This document shows, in pieces, positions 1 through 7,312 of a stretch of 18,712 bases of DNA (positions are counted from its first letter, which is position 1; every line of letters begins with the position of its first letter). Location of the stretch: NCBI GenBank assembly GCA_030587605.1, contig JAUQYT010000237.1, positions 1-18,712 of the forward strand, in the 5' to 3' direction. The notes beneath the pieces were generated by a model that made no database searches, was not told where the DNA came from, and saw only the letters and a list, made by a program, of their open reading frames with translations. The translations under genes and the position numbers were made by a program. Origin of the DNA: Candidatus Njordarchaeum guaymasense. Its GTDB lineage: Archaea > Asgardarchaeota > Njordarchaeia > Njordarchaeales > Njordarchaeaceae.

Positions 1-1055
1 AGGAAAACAATCTGAAGAACATTGACGTAAAGATATCGTTGGGAGTATTCACGTGTATTACTGGTGTCTCGGGTTCAGGCAAGAGCACCCTCCTCGACGA
101 GATACTGTATAAGGGTCTGGCGAGAGCCCTTCACGGCGCGAGGGAGAAACCTGGTGCCCATGAACGGATAGACGGGCTCCAGAACGTTGATAAGGTCGTC
201 ATGATAGACCAGTCGCCTATTGGCAGAACTCCCCGTTCCAACCCAGCTACCTACACCGGTGTCTTCACATTCATCAGGCAACTGTTCTCACAACTGCCGG
301 AGGCCAGGGCAAGGGGGTATAAGCCCGGGAGGTTTAGCTTCAACGTGAGTGGTGGAAGATGCGAAGCTTGCAAGGGGTACGGCATAATTAGGTTGGAGAT
401 GCAGTTCCTCCCAGACGTCTATGTGCCCTGTGAAGTGTGCAAGGGGAAGAGATACAACAAGGAGACACTCGACGTCACTTACAGTGGGAAGAACATCGCG
501 GATGTTCTATCCATGACCATAGACGAGGCGATCAAATTCTTTGAGAATATACCGAACATAAAAAGAGTAATTGAAACAATATCTGACGTCGGGCTGGGTT
601 ACATCCAACTGGGTCAACCTGCGACAACTCTTTCAGGTGGCGAAGCCCAACGGGTTAAACTCTCAACGGAGCTGAGCAGGAAAGCTACAGGCAAAACATT
701 GTACCTGCTTGACGAACCAACCACTGGACTACACTTTGCGGACATTCAGAAGCTCCTAGAAGTGTTGAATAGACTCACCGACGCGGGAAACACCATCGTC
801 GTAATCGAACACAACATGGACGTAATAAAGACTGCTGACAGGGTAATCGATCTGGGTCCTGAAGGAGGAGATGACGGAGGGAGGATAATCGCTGAAGGAA
901 CCCCCGAACAAGTCGCAATGATTCCGGAGTCATACACAGGGCAATTTCTAAGGAGAGTTATACAAAGTTCACCCGGGGCAAACAACGAGATCGCTCGAAA
1001 AGACGAGTATGTCAACGCAAGGATGAACACATCCTTCCGAAAAAGCAGTTCTTAA
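1..1055 (+). CDS. uvrA: UvrA excinuclease ABC subunit A, C-terminal part (5' end outside window)
   Basis: DNA-damage recognition ATPase of nucleotide excision repair, which loads UvrB at lesions in the cytoplasm. The frame is open from the first base: codons before the TTG at 39 read ENNLKNIDVKIS, the conserved UvrA run before its second ATPase. Counting from codon 39, the Walker A GVSGSGKST is at residues 9-17, a CxxC...CxxC zinc module at C108/C111 and C131/C134, the ABC signature LSGGEAQRVKL at 198-208, Walker B LYLLDEP at 221-227 and the switch histidine in VIEHN at 258. These mark the second nucleotide-binding domain of the tandem ABC protein. The TTG at 39 is therefore not a real start, and the first half lies upstream of the window. 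The tail after the last ABC motifs is short and polar, as usual. uvrB and uvrC are not in the window. Identification is secure. Confidence 0.97.
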   Translation, partial: ENNLKNIDVKISLGVFTCITGVSGSGKSTLLDEILYKGLARALHGAREKPGAHERIDGLQNVDKVVMIDQSPIGRTPRSNPATYTGVFTFIRQLFSQLPEARARGYKPGRFSFNVSGGRCEACKGYGIIRLEMQFLPDVYVPCEVCKGKRYNKETLDVTYSGKNIADVLSMTIDEAIKFFENIPNIKRVIETISDVGLGYIQLGQPATTLSGGEAQRVKLSTELSRKATGKTLYLLDEPTTGLHFADIQKLLEVLNRLTDAGNTIVVIEHNMDVIKTADRVIDLGPEGGDDGGRIIAEGTPEQVAMIPESYTGQFLRRVIQSSPGANNEIARKDEYVNARMNTSFRKSSS

Positions 1056-1331
1056 GAAAGAGGGAAACCATGAGCCATCGGTTCCAAAGCATGTTTCCGC
1101 TTGGAGATAGCGCTTGCGAGTTTCCCAGAATGCGCGGACATCGCCCCCTGCAATACATTAACCTATTATAGTCCGTCTACAACTGTCATTTGTGATGCGG
1201 TTTCAGAACAGGTTGGCAGAGACAAGAAGCCCTCGAACGCTGGTGCATCATTCGGGGACATTAATGTTTCTTGTTAGCTTGGTGGTAGCCAAGACACACT
1301 GGGTACCGAGGTAAAGGTTAAGAAAAGGCGA
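1056..1331. other. Spacer between uvrA and the charged orphan gene
   Basis: No convincing gene or RNA is seen in these 276 bases. A weak TATA-like stretch (cctattatag, about 1162-1171) and a short 5-bp stem (cttgg/ccaag, 1279-1294) are the only structures noted. Neither is strong enough to call. The sequence just before the next gene is purine-rich (aaggttaagaaaaggcga, 1314-1331) and may act as its ribosome site. Confidence 0.4.
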
Positions 1332-1769
1332 ATGGGTCTGATGAAGATAAGTAAGTTAAAAGAGAAACTCGGGCTGAAGAAAACGGACACAGAAAGCGCA
1401 GAAGGTGAATTACAGAAACCTGTACAGAAAGAGGAGAAACGCTCTTACCAAGACGAAGGATCTACCGCAAAGAGTGAATCTTCTGAGCCACTCGACCTCA
1501 CGGAGAAACTTAAGAAAGCTTTCCACGAGAAACCGAAAGAAGACAAGGAACTTCAACACAGGAAGGAACTTGACCAAACGATCAGGGGCTTCAGAAAATC
1601 ATTCAGGCAAGACATGAGACACGGAGCAAAACAGATTAGGGAAGAAGTCGTGACTGGAGCGAAAACGATTGGGGGAGGGGTTGTGACTGAAGTAAGACAG
1701 ACCATCACAACCATCAAAGTAGCCACCAAGAAAAGAAAAGGAAAAGATGACGATCAAACCTTGACCTAG
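1332..1769 (+). CDS. Small highly charged protein of unknown function
   Basis: I do not recognise this 145-residue protein. It is dominated by Lys, Glu, Asp, Arg, Ser and Thr. The first 95 residues have the low-complexity look of a disordered tail. Residues about 98-130 could form one amphipathic helix, with two similar pieces (GAKQIREEVVT and GAKTIGGGVVTEV) that resemble a short internal repeat, and the end is a basic cluster (KKRKGK). There is no signal peptide, membrane segment or cysteine. The ATG at 1332 follows a purine-rich stretch, and a second in-frame ATG at 1341 is also possible. The gene lies downstream of uvrA in the same direction but is separated by 276 bases, and it converges on the hydrogenase operon with only 36 bases between stop codons. 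Biased composition makes the reading frame plausible but not certain. Confidence 0.6.
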   Translation: MGLMKISKLKEKLGLKKTDTESAEGELQKPVQKEEKRSYQDEGSTAKSESSEPLDLTEKLKKAFHEKPKEDKELQHRKELDQTIRGFRKSFRQDMRHGAKQIREEVVTGAKTIGGGVVTEVRQTITTIKVATKKRKGKDDDQTLT

Positions 1770-1805
1770 GACAGGCTTCAGGCTCAATCGACAGCTTCTA
1801 AGAGA

Positions 1806-3110
1806 CTACCGTGGCCATAGTTTTGTGATTCTTAGTTTCAGACTGTGCACTGAGCACGAGAAACATGGATCGTACGCTCTGATCAGCTGTTCGCACAAGA
1901 ACGTTAGCTTGTCTGTTGGAAGGTCTATGTTCTGCGTTATCAGCGCTTTGAGATCGTTCTCCATGTTCAGCGTGTTTTGGGCTGTCGGAGTCACTATTTC
2001 AGCTCTCTCAACCTGTCCCCTTCTGTTGATCCGGTAGCTGTGGTATAGCAGTCCACGAGGCGCCTCTGTTAGGGCGTGTCCTTCACCAGGTGCAACCGTA
2101 ACGTTCGGAGTCTCATCCTTCAGTGGAAGGATTTCGTCTATTATGTTGATGCATGCGTCGATGCTCTGGATTATCTCAACTGCTTGAGCTACGTTTATGG
2201 CGAACGGGTTGTCTGTGGGGAACTTAAATCCGTTTTCCTCTATGGCTGTCTTGGAGTCTTCTGAGAGCTGGTCTTGGTTAAGGTTCACCCTTGCAAGCGC
2301 TCCAACTTGGTATGAGTCTCGCCCAATGACTTTGCTCCACTTGGCGTTTGAGTGGGGGGCTTGAACCTCGCTTATGTACTTGCGGTACTCGCGTTCGGGC
2401 GCCTTTATCCCCTTGCTTGAGTATAGGTAACCCTCGTTGATGGCGTATTCTTTTTCCCCTCTGATAGCTACGTACTCTGTCTCTCTCTCGAAATCCGGAA
2501 TCTTGAGCTGAGCAACGAGCTTCACTGTTTCGATGGCATCCTGTCTTATTCCTTTAAGCTCCTCCTTGCTTCTCTTCAAGGCTTCTTCTGAAGGTAGTTT
2601 CGAGAATCCTCCAAGAACGGCCGCTGGTGGGGCTATTGCTCTACCGCCAACTATGGTGGTAAGGCCGTTTGCAACGGTCTTCATTTTCAGTGCTCTCTTA
2701 ACAGCGTCACCGTATTTGGGCAGCATTGTTATTGCGCTATCGTAGCCAAGGAAGTCTGGCGCAGCAAGGAAATACACGTGGAGAACGTGGCTTGAGAGGT
2801 TCTGGCTCCACGCCAGTAGGTCACGCAGGCGTCTTGCTTGTTGGCTTGGGGTGAAGTTCATTGCGTTCTCTACAGCCCTTTGTGCTGTGAGCATGTGTGC
2901 AACTGGGCATATACCACAGATCTTCGACACGATCTCTGCAACGTCACTGTACTTGCATCCTACCAGGAAGCCTTCAAAGAACCTCGGAGGCTCCCAAACG
3001 TTGAGTTTGAGTTCCTTGATTTCGCCATTCTCTACTTTAACATCTATTAGACTTTCTCCTTCAACCCGAGTCACGTAATCGACAAAGATCGTTTTCTCTT
3101 GACTTGTCAT
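1806..3110 (-). CDS. hydA: [NiFe]-hydrogenase large (catalytic) subunit, group 3b sulfhydrogenase alpha type
   Basis: Catalytic subunit that binds the Ni-Fe(CN)2CO centre and reversibly oxidises H2, in a soluble NAD(P)-linked complex with HydB, HydG and HydD. In this 434-residue protein the four nickel-ligand cysteines are present: the N-terminal CGIC at C65/C68 followed by PVAH, and the C-terminal DPCFSCSVH at C416/C419 with H422. RVEGE near residue 15 is also typical. About 428 residues is usual for the Pyrococcus homologue. Twelve residues follow H422, the expected cleavage point of the maturation protease. As I recall, relatives have only about four there, so the tail is long. The start overlaps the hydD stop as ATGA and has a strong GGAGG just upstream, so it is well fixed. 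It is the last gene of the operon. No maturation genes (hyp, protease) are in the window. Confidence 0.96.
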   Translation of the reverse strand: MTSQEKTIFVDYVTRVEGESLIDVKVENGEIKELKLNVWEPPRFFEGFLVGCKYSDVAEIVSKICGICPVAHMLTAQRAVENAMNFTPSQQARRLRDLLAWSQNLSSHVLHVYFLAAPDFLGYDSAITMLPKYGDAVKRALKMKTVANGLTTIVGGRAIAPPAAVLGGFSKLPSEEALKRSKEELKGIRQDAIETVKLVAQLKIPDFERETEYVAIRGEKEYAINEGYLYSSKGIKAPEREYRKYISEVQAPHSNAKWSKVIGRDSYQVGALARVNLNQDQLSEDSKTAIEENGFKFPTDNPFAINVAQAVEIIQSIDACINIIDEILPLKDETPNVTVAPGEGHALTEAPRGLLYHSYRINRRGQVERAEIVTPTAQNTLNMENDLKALITQNIDLPTDKLTFLCEQLIRAYDPCFSCSVHSLKLRITKLWPR

Positions 3111-3952
3111 TGTGAACTTCCTCCTTTCTTGCTGCTAATAGGGGTAGATATGATAGCGACCTCTGTTGCCTTGATGACGTTTCGTCCTTGTGGGTAAACG
3201 TTGGGCGGCGCAAACTCAGCAAATTCACGTCTCTTGAGTAAATCTTCGCGTCCAGGTATTTCGCGGTCTAGTGCCGAGCGAGCATAGGAGATGATGTTTG
3301 CGTCAGTTGTTGGTCCTCTGCATCCTCTGCAAGGTCGATTATATGTCGGGCAGAGCGCTCCGCAACCGCCTCTAGTAATCGTCCCCATACATGCTTCTTT
3401 GTTGTTGATGAATCGACAGGGGTTCTCGTTCAGTTTGCACTCAATGCAGACACTGTAATTGGTCAAGTTGGGTTTCCTGCCCATTAGCGCTGACTTTATG
3501 AGTTCAATCAGTTCACCGCCGTCCACTGGGCAACCTCTTACGTAGGCATCTACTTTGACAACTTCATCGACCGGCTGGGTCTTTATTGACGTGAACTTTG
3601 AAGTGTCTGAATACACGGTTGACTCAACCTGGTGCTCTGGAACCGTGTTCTTCAAGCTAACGACTCCGCCATCGCAGGCGCACGCGCCCATCGCCACAAG
3701 AAGCTTTGTTCTCGGCCTAACCTCTTTGAGCAACTTGATGTGCTCTGGCTCTGTGACTGCGCCTTCGATAAATACTACGTCAAACTTGCCTTCAGGAACG
3801 TTGTCGCGTCTTGCCATCTTGAAGTACTTTATGTCGGTGGCATTTAGAACCTCTGGCAAGTAGTCGTGGTGGTAGATCATCACCATCTGGCAACCTGCGC
3901 AACTAGAAAGCTTAAAGACACCAACTTTAGGTTTCTCAACTTTTGACGACAT
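3107..3952 (-). CDS. hydD: [NiFe]-hydrogenase small subunit (sulfhydrogenase delta)
   Basis: Electron-transfer small subunit that forms the core heterodimer with HydA and passes electrons through three iron-sulfur clusters. In the 281-residue protein, the proximal [4Fe-4S] ligands are C18 and C21 (CAGC), C91 (or C93) in GACAC, and C141 in RGCPVDGG. Eight further cysteines (C169, C172, C179, C188, C197, C201, C208, C211) supply two more [4Fe-4S] clusters, as in F420-non-reducing and sulfhydrogenase small subunits. There is no twin-arginine signal, which agrees with a cytoplasmic enzyme. The start lies 55 bases after the hydG stop with a good site (gaggtt) before the ATG. The C-terminal last ten residues are Ser/Lys/Gly-rich and probably disordered. 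The gene overlaps hydA by four bases, suggesting translational coupling of the two core subunits. Confidence 0.95.
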   Translation of the reverse strand: MSSKVEKPKVGVFKLSSCAGCQMVMIYHHDYLPEVLNATDIKYFKMARRDNVPEGKFDVVFIEGAVTEPEHIKLLKEVRPRTKLLVAMGACACDGGVVSLKNTVPEHQVESTVYSDTSKFTSIKTQPVDEVVKVDAYVRGCPVDGGELIELIKSALMGRKPNLTNYSVCIECKLNENPCRFINNKEACMGTITRGGCGALCPTYNRPCRGCRGPTTDANIISYARSALDREIPGREDLLKRREFAEFAPPNVYPQGRNVIKATEVAIISTPISSKKGGSSQ

Positions 3953-4007
3953 TGTTAATTTAACCTCCTCAGTATACGAATAAACTTCTCAACTAACACT
4001 CTCCTTC

Positions 4008-4838
4008 CTACGCGTACAGAGTCTTCATTATCGGTGACTTGAATACAGGTCCGTCCTTGCAAACGTAGTTCGGCCCAATCTGGCATGCCCCGCATTGAGC
4101 CATGCCACACTTCATCCTGCGCTCAAGCGAAACGTAGATCTGGTCTTCAGAGAACCCTTTCTTCGTCAGCCCTTGAACACCGAAATGCATCATTATCTCT
4201 GGACCACATGTCATTACGATCGTATCCTTGGGTTTACTCTGCATCTTGTCGAATAGGACGGTAACGACGCCCACGGCGTGATTCCATTTTTCACCAGGTG
4301 GAACTGCGTCAACTGCCAAAAGAAGGTTTGTGTTCTTGATCTTTCTCCACTGGTCGAACTCATCAGTGAAGAGCAGTTCTCCGGGGTTTCTCGCGCCGTA
4401 AAGTATTTCGAAGTTCCCGTAATTTGCCCTGTTGTTCACGATGTGCATGATTGCCGGGCGTAGAGGTGCTAGGCCTATTCCTCCGGAGACTATCAACACG
4501 TTCTTACCCTTAGCTTCATCCACTGGCCAAGTGTTTCCAAACGGGCCTCTTAGCCCTATGGCATCCCCTTTCTTCAGGCGGAATAGAGCCTCGGTGACGT
4601 TGCCAACTTTCCTGACAGTGTGATCAATCGTGTCCTTGATCTTTGGGTCTCCACTTATGGAGATAGCTGACTCACCAAATCCAAATACGCTAAGCATGTT
4701 GAATTGGCCAGGCATGAATGAATACTGATGTTGCTTACTGCCATCAGCAAAACTCAGTGTGAGCGTTCTCGAATCGCGAGTCTGATCCCTAATGTTCTTT
4801 ATTACGGTCTTTTCAGGTCTGAACTCTGCCACTTTCAT
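4008..4838 (-). CDS. hydG: Hydrogenase FAD/NAD(P)-binding subunit (sulfhydrogenase gamma)
   Basis: Flavoprotein diaphorase subunit that exchanges electrons between NAD(P)(H) and the iron-sulfur chain of the hydrogenase. The 276-residue protein has a ferredoxin-NADP reductase fold: an FAD-binding barrel (about 10-105) with PGQFNML at 43-49 and ESAISISG at 56-63, then a nucleotide-binding domain with VSGGIGLAPLRP at 117-128 and MTCGPEIMM at 209-217. The C-terminal tail carries C244, C249, C252 and C260, the four ligands of a [2Fe-2S] cluster as in dihydroorotate dehydrogenase electron-transfer subunits. It is distinguished from PyrK by its place between hydB and hydD. It starts 13 bases after the hydB stop. 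NADPH is the usual partner in group 3b, but the cofactor preference cannot be read from the sequence. Confidence 0.93.
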   Translation of the reverse strand: MKVAEFRPEKTVIKNIRDQTRDSRTLTLSFADGSKQHQYSFMPGQFNMLSVFGFGESAISISGDPKIKDTIDHTVRKVGNVTEALFRLKKGDAIGLRGPFGNTWPVDEAKGKNVLIVSGGIGLAPLRPAIMHIVNNRANYGNFEILYGARNPGELLFTDEFDQWRKIKNTNLLLAVDAVPPGEKWNHAVGVVTVLFDKMQSKPKDTIVMTCGPEIMMHFGVQGLTKKGFSEDQIYVSLERRMKCGMAQCGACQIGPNYVCKDGPVFKSPIMKTLYA

Positions 4839-4851
4839 TTTTACTCACTCC

Positions 4852-5874
4852 CTAAGCTTTTTGAACGGTTTGGACTACGTTCGTTATGTCAATACCTTTT
4901 GTGCAGGCCTTGATGCACCTTCCACACCCTACGCACTGGAAGCTTCCGTACTGCTGTGGGAAGTAGTTTAGCTTGTGGTAGATCCATTGCTTTACTCTGG
5001 CGTCGCGGTCTTTTCTGAAGTTCCCGCCAAGCGCAACTTGACCGAATTCAATCAGTTGGCAGAAGTCCCAGTTTCTAACGCGTTCACCGTTCTTAAGTGA
5101 GAAATCTACGTTGTCTACGACGTTGAAGCAGTAACATGTTGGGCAGACGGTGGTACACGCAGCGCACGAGAAGCAGTCGTCTTTCAGTTTCGCCCAAATC
5201 TCATGGTTAAAGTTCTTGTCTAGCAGCTTTGGTAGCCCGTCAGTGTTGATGCCGCGTTTGATCGATTGCCTCACAGCCCTAGTTCTTTTCTCCTTCTCCT
5301 GAGTGTCGACAGTCGAAGCCTTCTTCAATTTGAGATCTACTACGATGGCTTTGCCAGCCTCGCTTCCAGTCTCAACAAGGTAACGGTCACCTAGATCGGT
5401 CAAGAGTAGATCATAGCCTTCCTTGGCTTCAGGTCCAGCCCCAAAGGAAGCGCAAAAACACTCATTACCGGCTTTAGAACAGTTCAACCCAACTATCAGA
5501 GTGTTGTTTCTTCGCTCTTTGTATTTTGGATCCTCAAAGGCAGCTCCACTTGCGCGAACCTTATCCAAAAGGAGAATCCCGCTCAGATCGCATGGGTGGA
5601 CAGCGAGAAGCGCCTGCTTCCCTGTGCCATCCGAAGACTCCTTGATACCGAAGTTGTCAGCGTTGAATGAAAAGAGTTTCTCGGAAGGAGAATAGAGATA
5701 CTTCTTTGGAGACAGAATCGTCACAACGTAGTCGAGAGCTAAGTCACCAGCTTTAGCTACCTTGGCGAAGACAGACTCTGGCCCTTTGCGAACAGGCCCG
5801 TATACTTCGTATCCCTTCTTGCGAAGCAGGTTAATGAGAGAGTCCATAGCGCTTTTTTCCATTATTAGGGACAT
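4852..5874 (-). CDS. hydB: Hydrogenase 4Fe-4S electron-transfer subunit (sulfhydrogenase beta)
   Basis: Iron-sulfur subunit linking HydG and the HydA-HydD core, homologous to subunit A of anaerobic sulfite reductase. In this 340-residue protein, ferredoxin-type ligands sit at C234, C237, C240 and C244 and at C314, C317, C320 and C324. Further cysteines (C95 in HPCDL, C132, C139, C141, and C247/C249 beside the first motif) are also characteristic of the family and may hold another cluster. Because of the AsrA relationship, such complexes were named sulfhydrogenases for their ability in vitro to reduce sulfur or polysulfide. It is the first gene of the operon. The ATG at 5874 has a GAGGA site six bases upstream, which decides it over later in-frame ATGs at residues 5 and 10. 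The leader is shared in part with the molybdoenzyme gene upstream. Confidence 0.95.
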   Translation of the reverse strand: MSLIMEKSAMDSLINLLRKKGYEVYGPVRKGPESVFAKVAKAGDLALDYVVTILSPKKYLYSPSEKLFSFNADNFGIKESSDGTGKQALLAVHPCDLSGILLLDKVRASGAAFEDPKYKERRNNTLIVGLNCSKAGNECFCASFGAGPEAKEGYDLLLTDLGDRYLVETGSEAGKAIVVDLKLKKASTVDTQEKEKRTRAVRQSIKRGINTDGLPKLLDKNFNHEIWAKLKDDCFSCAACTTVCPTCYCFNVVDNVDFSLKNGERVRNWDFCQLIEFGQVALGGNFRKDRDARVKQWIYHKLNYFPQQYGSFQCVGCGRCIKACTKGIDITNVVQTVQKA

Positions 5875-5946
5875 ATTTTGTCCTCACTCCTTTAGAATAG
5901 TCACAATTCAGAACTTAGAACGACTCGATTAGTCTTTAAAAGCTTA
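5875..5946 (-). promoter_or_regulatory. Leader and putative promoter of hydBGDA
   Basis: Read on the minus strand, this leader holds an AT-rich TATA-like element (cttttaaag, about 5934-5942) some 60 bases before the hydB ATG, then the nine bases ATCGAGTCG (5921-5929), then AAGTTC, and finally the AAAGGAGTGAGGA ribosome site. The ATCGAGTCG and AAGTTC pieces recur at similar spacing in front of the molybdoenzyme gene (7279-7297). They could be an operator or simply part of a duplication. No start of transcription can be proved from the sequence. Confidence 0.4.
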
Positions 5947-6188
5947 TCATGAGTGATATAATCCTTTGTTACAAGTCAATGAAGCAACTACAACGGCCTT
6001 TGTCAGTGCTTTTTCCATACTTTCTATTTGAGGAGAGAGCGGGAATAGCATCAGCACACCGCAATAATTGCTTTCCAGTCAGAGTTGTCAAACAAGAAAG
6101 CCAGAAAACTTCTTAATGTTAACAAAATAGGTAGAAAAATGTTAGGGCGGCTCAAGAAGAAAATACTGAACCAAGCCTCACTATCCAT
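5947..6188 (-). pseudogene. Decayed small membrane-protein gene, copy A
   Basis: Degenerate copy of an unrecognised small gene whose sister copy is at 7313-7548. It opens with an ATG at 6188, six bases after the stop of the molybdoenzyme gene, and reads for 45 codons (to 6051), giving a very hydrophobic start (FSIFFLSRPNIFLPILL) and then a DW pair. After a seven-base length difference and a one-base excess in a run of A (about 6013-6017) compared with copy B, the frame moves and ends with KAL...TCNKGLYHS at the TGA at 5947-5949, followed at once by TAA. In the last 60 bases (5944-6003 against 7310-7369) 37 of 60 positions match by hand count, with codons and both stops aligned. It is either a real pseudogene or carries assembly indels. 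The function is unknown. Confidence 0.55.
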
Positions 6189-6194
6189 TTAGGT

Positions 6195-7250
6195 TTATCC
6201 AAACCGTGCGAGGATGTCAATGCCTGCGGTCAGCACAAATCCCAAGAGGATAGTGAACGCGAAGAGGGTGAACCCGTACAGGCTGATCTTCCCATGCCAC
6301 GACGGCTTGGCAGGCGGCCGCCGCAGGTTCGGCACTGCCTTTAACGCCCCGACGACGAGCAAACCTATGCTGAATAACCCCACAATCCCATGGAACGTGT
6401 AGAAGACCGCCTCCTTTGGGGGGAAAGTCTCGAATACCCAGTACGTGAAAGAAATTACCGCGGATGCGAGAAAGGACACCGATGCAACTATATGAAACCT
6501 GCGCGAGACGAATGCGGGTAAGTCGTCGAAGGCAGCCATAGTTGGGGACAGTTTCGCTCCGGAGACCGCGGCGAGGCCGCCGAGCAAGAATGAAACGGAC
6601 AAGAGGATGGCGTGAATACGCCAGTCAGCCGAGGAGCCAGTTGACGTTCGCAGACCCGCGTTGTCTCTAAACCCCCGACTTTCCCAGTATCCCTTATAGT
6701 CGTAGTTCACTACCTCAATCCGATAGACCCACTTGACCCACTTGTACCCCAGCTCATTCGGCGCCACCACGCGTAAAGGGAACCCTTGGGCTGGGGGCAG
6801 TGGTTCCCCGTTCATCGCGAAGGCGAGGAGCACATCCGTCTTGTTTTCGGTTGGCCAAGTTAGCGAGGAAGTGTAGCCGTCCGCGCCGTAGAAGACCACG
6901 TCCATTGCTCCAAGCTGGACTCCCGCCATCGCGAGGATACTGTTGAGAGGGATCCCGGTCCATGCTGCCGTGCCAGAAGGTCCGTCCACGCATTGCAACT
7001 TCGCAACCTCCGTGGCGTTCGGTTCAGCAGTAAGATTCGCGTAGGTAAAAGTGAGTCGGTGATCCACGCGCCCCTCCACTACAAGACTCCATCGGGACAC
7101 GTTGATCTGAGGCGTTCCATCAATGGAGACAGTGAAGAAATCTGCATTCGGCGTGACTGAAGCGGGGGCGTAGCCAATCGCCACCACAAGGAGGAGAGGA
7201 AGGGCTAATAAGCCCACCAATCCTATGAAGGAGAAAATTGGCCTGGGCAT
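6195..7250 (-). CDS. Membrane-bound molybdopterin oxidoreductase (sulfite oxidase/MsrP-like) with four-helix histidine-rich membrane domain
   Basis: Likely extracytoplasmic molybdenum-cofactor enzyme of the sulfite oxidase superfamily. In the 351-residue protein, residues 5-27 form an N-terminal hydrophobic signal or anchor. A molybdopterin domain spans about 38-185, with the probable Mo-ligand cysteine C87 in LQCVDGPSG followed by AWTGIPLNSIL, and then the family-typical GFPLRVVAPNELGYK at 156-170 and KWVYRIEV. Four membrane helices follow (about 212-230, 252-273, 284-305, 320-346). Each helix has a histidine near its start or within it (H213, H253, H287, H319), suggesting a b-heme quinone- or cytochrome-linked anchor that does the job of MsrQ in one chain. 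No twin-arginine motif is visible, unusual for an exported Mo-enzyme. The gene is clearly richer in G+C (60-65% in two sampled lines) than its neighbours, suggesting transfer. The substrate is unknown. Confidence 0.82.
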   Translation of the reverse strand: MPRPIFSFIGLVGLLALPLLLVVAIGYAPASVTPNADFFTVSIDGTPQINVSRWSLVVEGRVDHRLTFTYANLTAEPNATEVAKLQCVDGPSGTAAWTGIPLNSILAMAGVQLGAMDVVFYGADGYTSSLTWPTENKTDVLLAFAMNGEPLPPAQGFPLRVVAPNELGYKWVKWVYRIEVVNYDYKGYWESRGFRDNAGLRTSTGSSADWRIHAILLSVSFLLGGLAAVSGAKLSPTMAAFDDLPAFVSRRFHIVASVSFLASAVISFTYWVFETFPPKEAVFYTFHGIVGLFSIGLLVVGALKAVPNLRRPPAKPSWHGKISLYGFTLFAFTILLGFVLTAGIDILARFG

Positions 7251-7312
7251 TTGATGACCGCCTGTGTGTCATAATTAGGAACTTGGTTCGACTCGATAAA
7301 CGTAGCATCTTA
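7251..7312 (-). promoter_or_regulatory. Leader of the molybdoenzyme gene, sharing blocks with the hydB leader
   Basis: On the minus strand this 62-base leader runs from the stop codons of decayed copy B to the molybdoenzyme ATG. It contains ATCGAGTCG (7289-7297) and AAGTTC (7279-7284), the same two blocks in the same order as before hydB. A modest ribosome site (GGCGGT) lies about eight bases before the ATG. No clear TATA element is present in these bases, so transcription may begin further upstream, before copy B. Confidence 0.35.

Noticed and set aside
5949..6116. Plus-strand 55-codon frame in copy A, with a 58-codon counterpart at 7315-7491
   Set aside because: The first 20 or so residues look alike (MSDIILCY / MSKTIVCY), but the similarity fades at once, and these starts coincide with the conserved minus-strand stop codons. 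The likeness is explained by the minus-strand homology.
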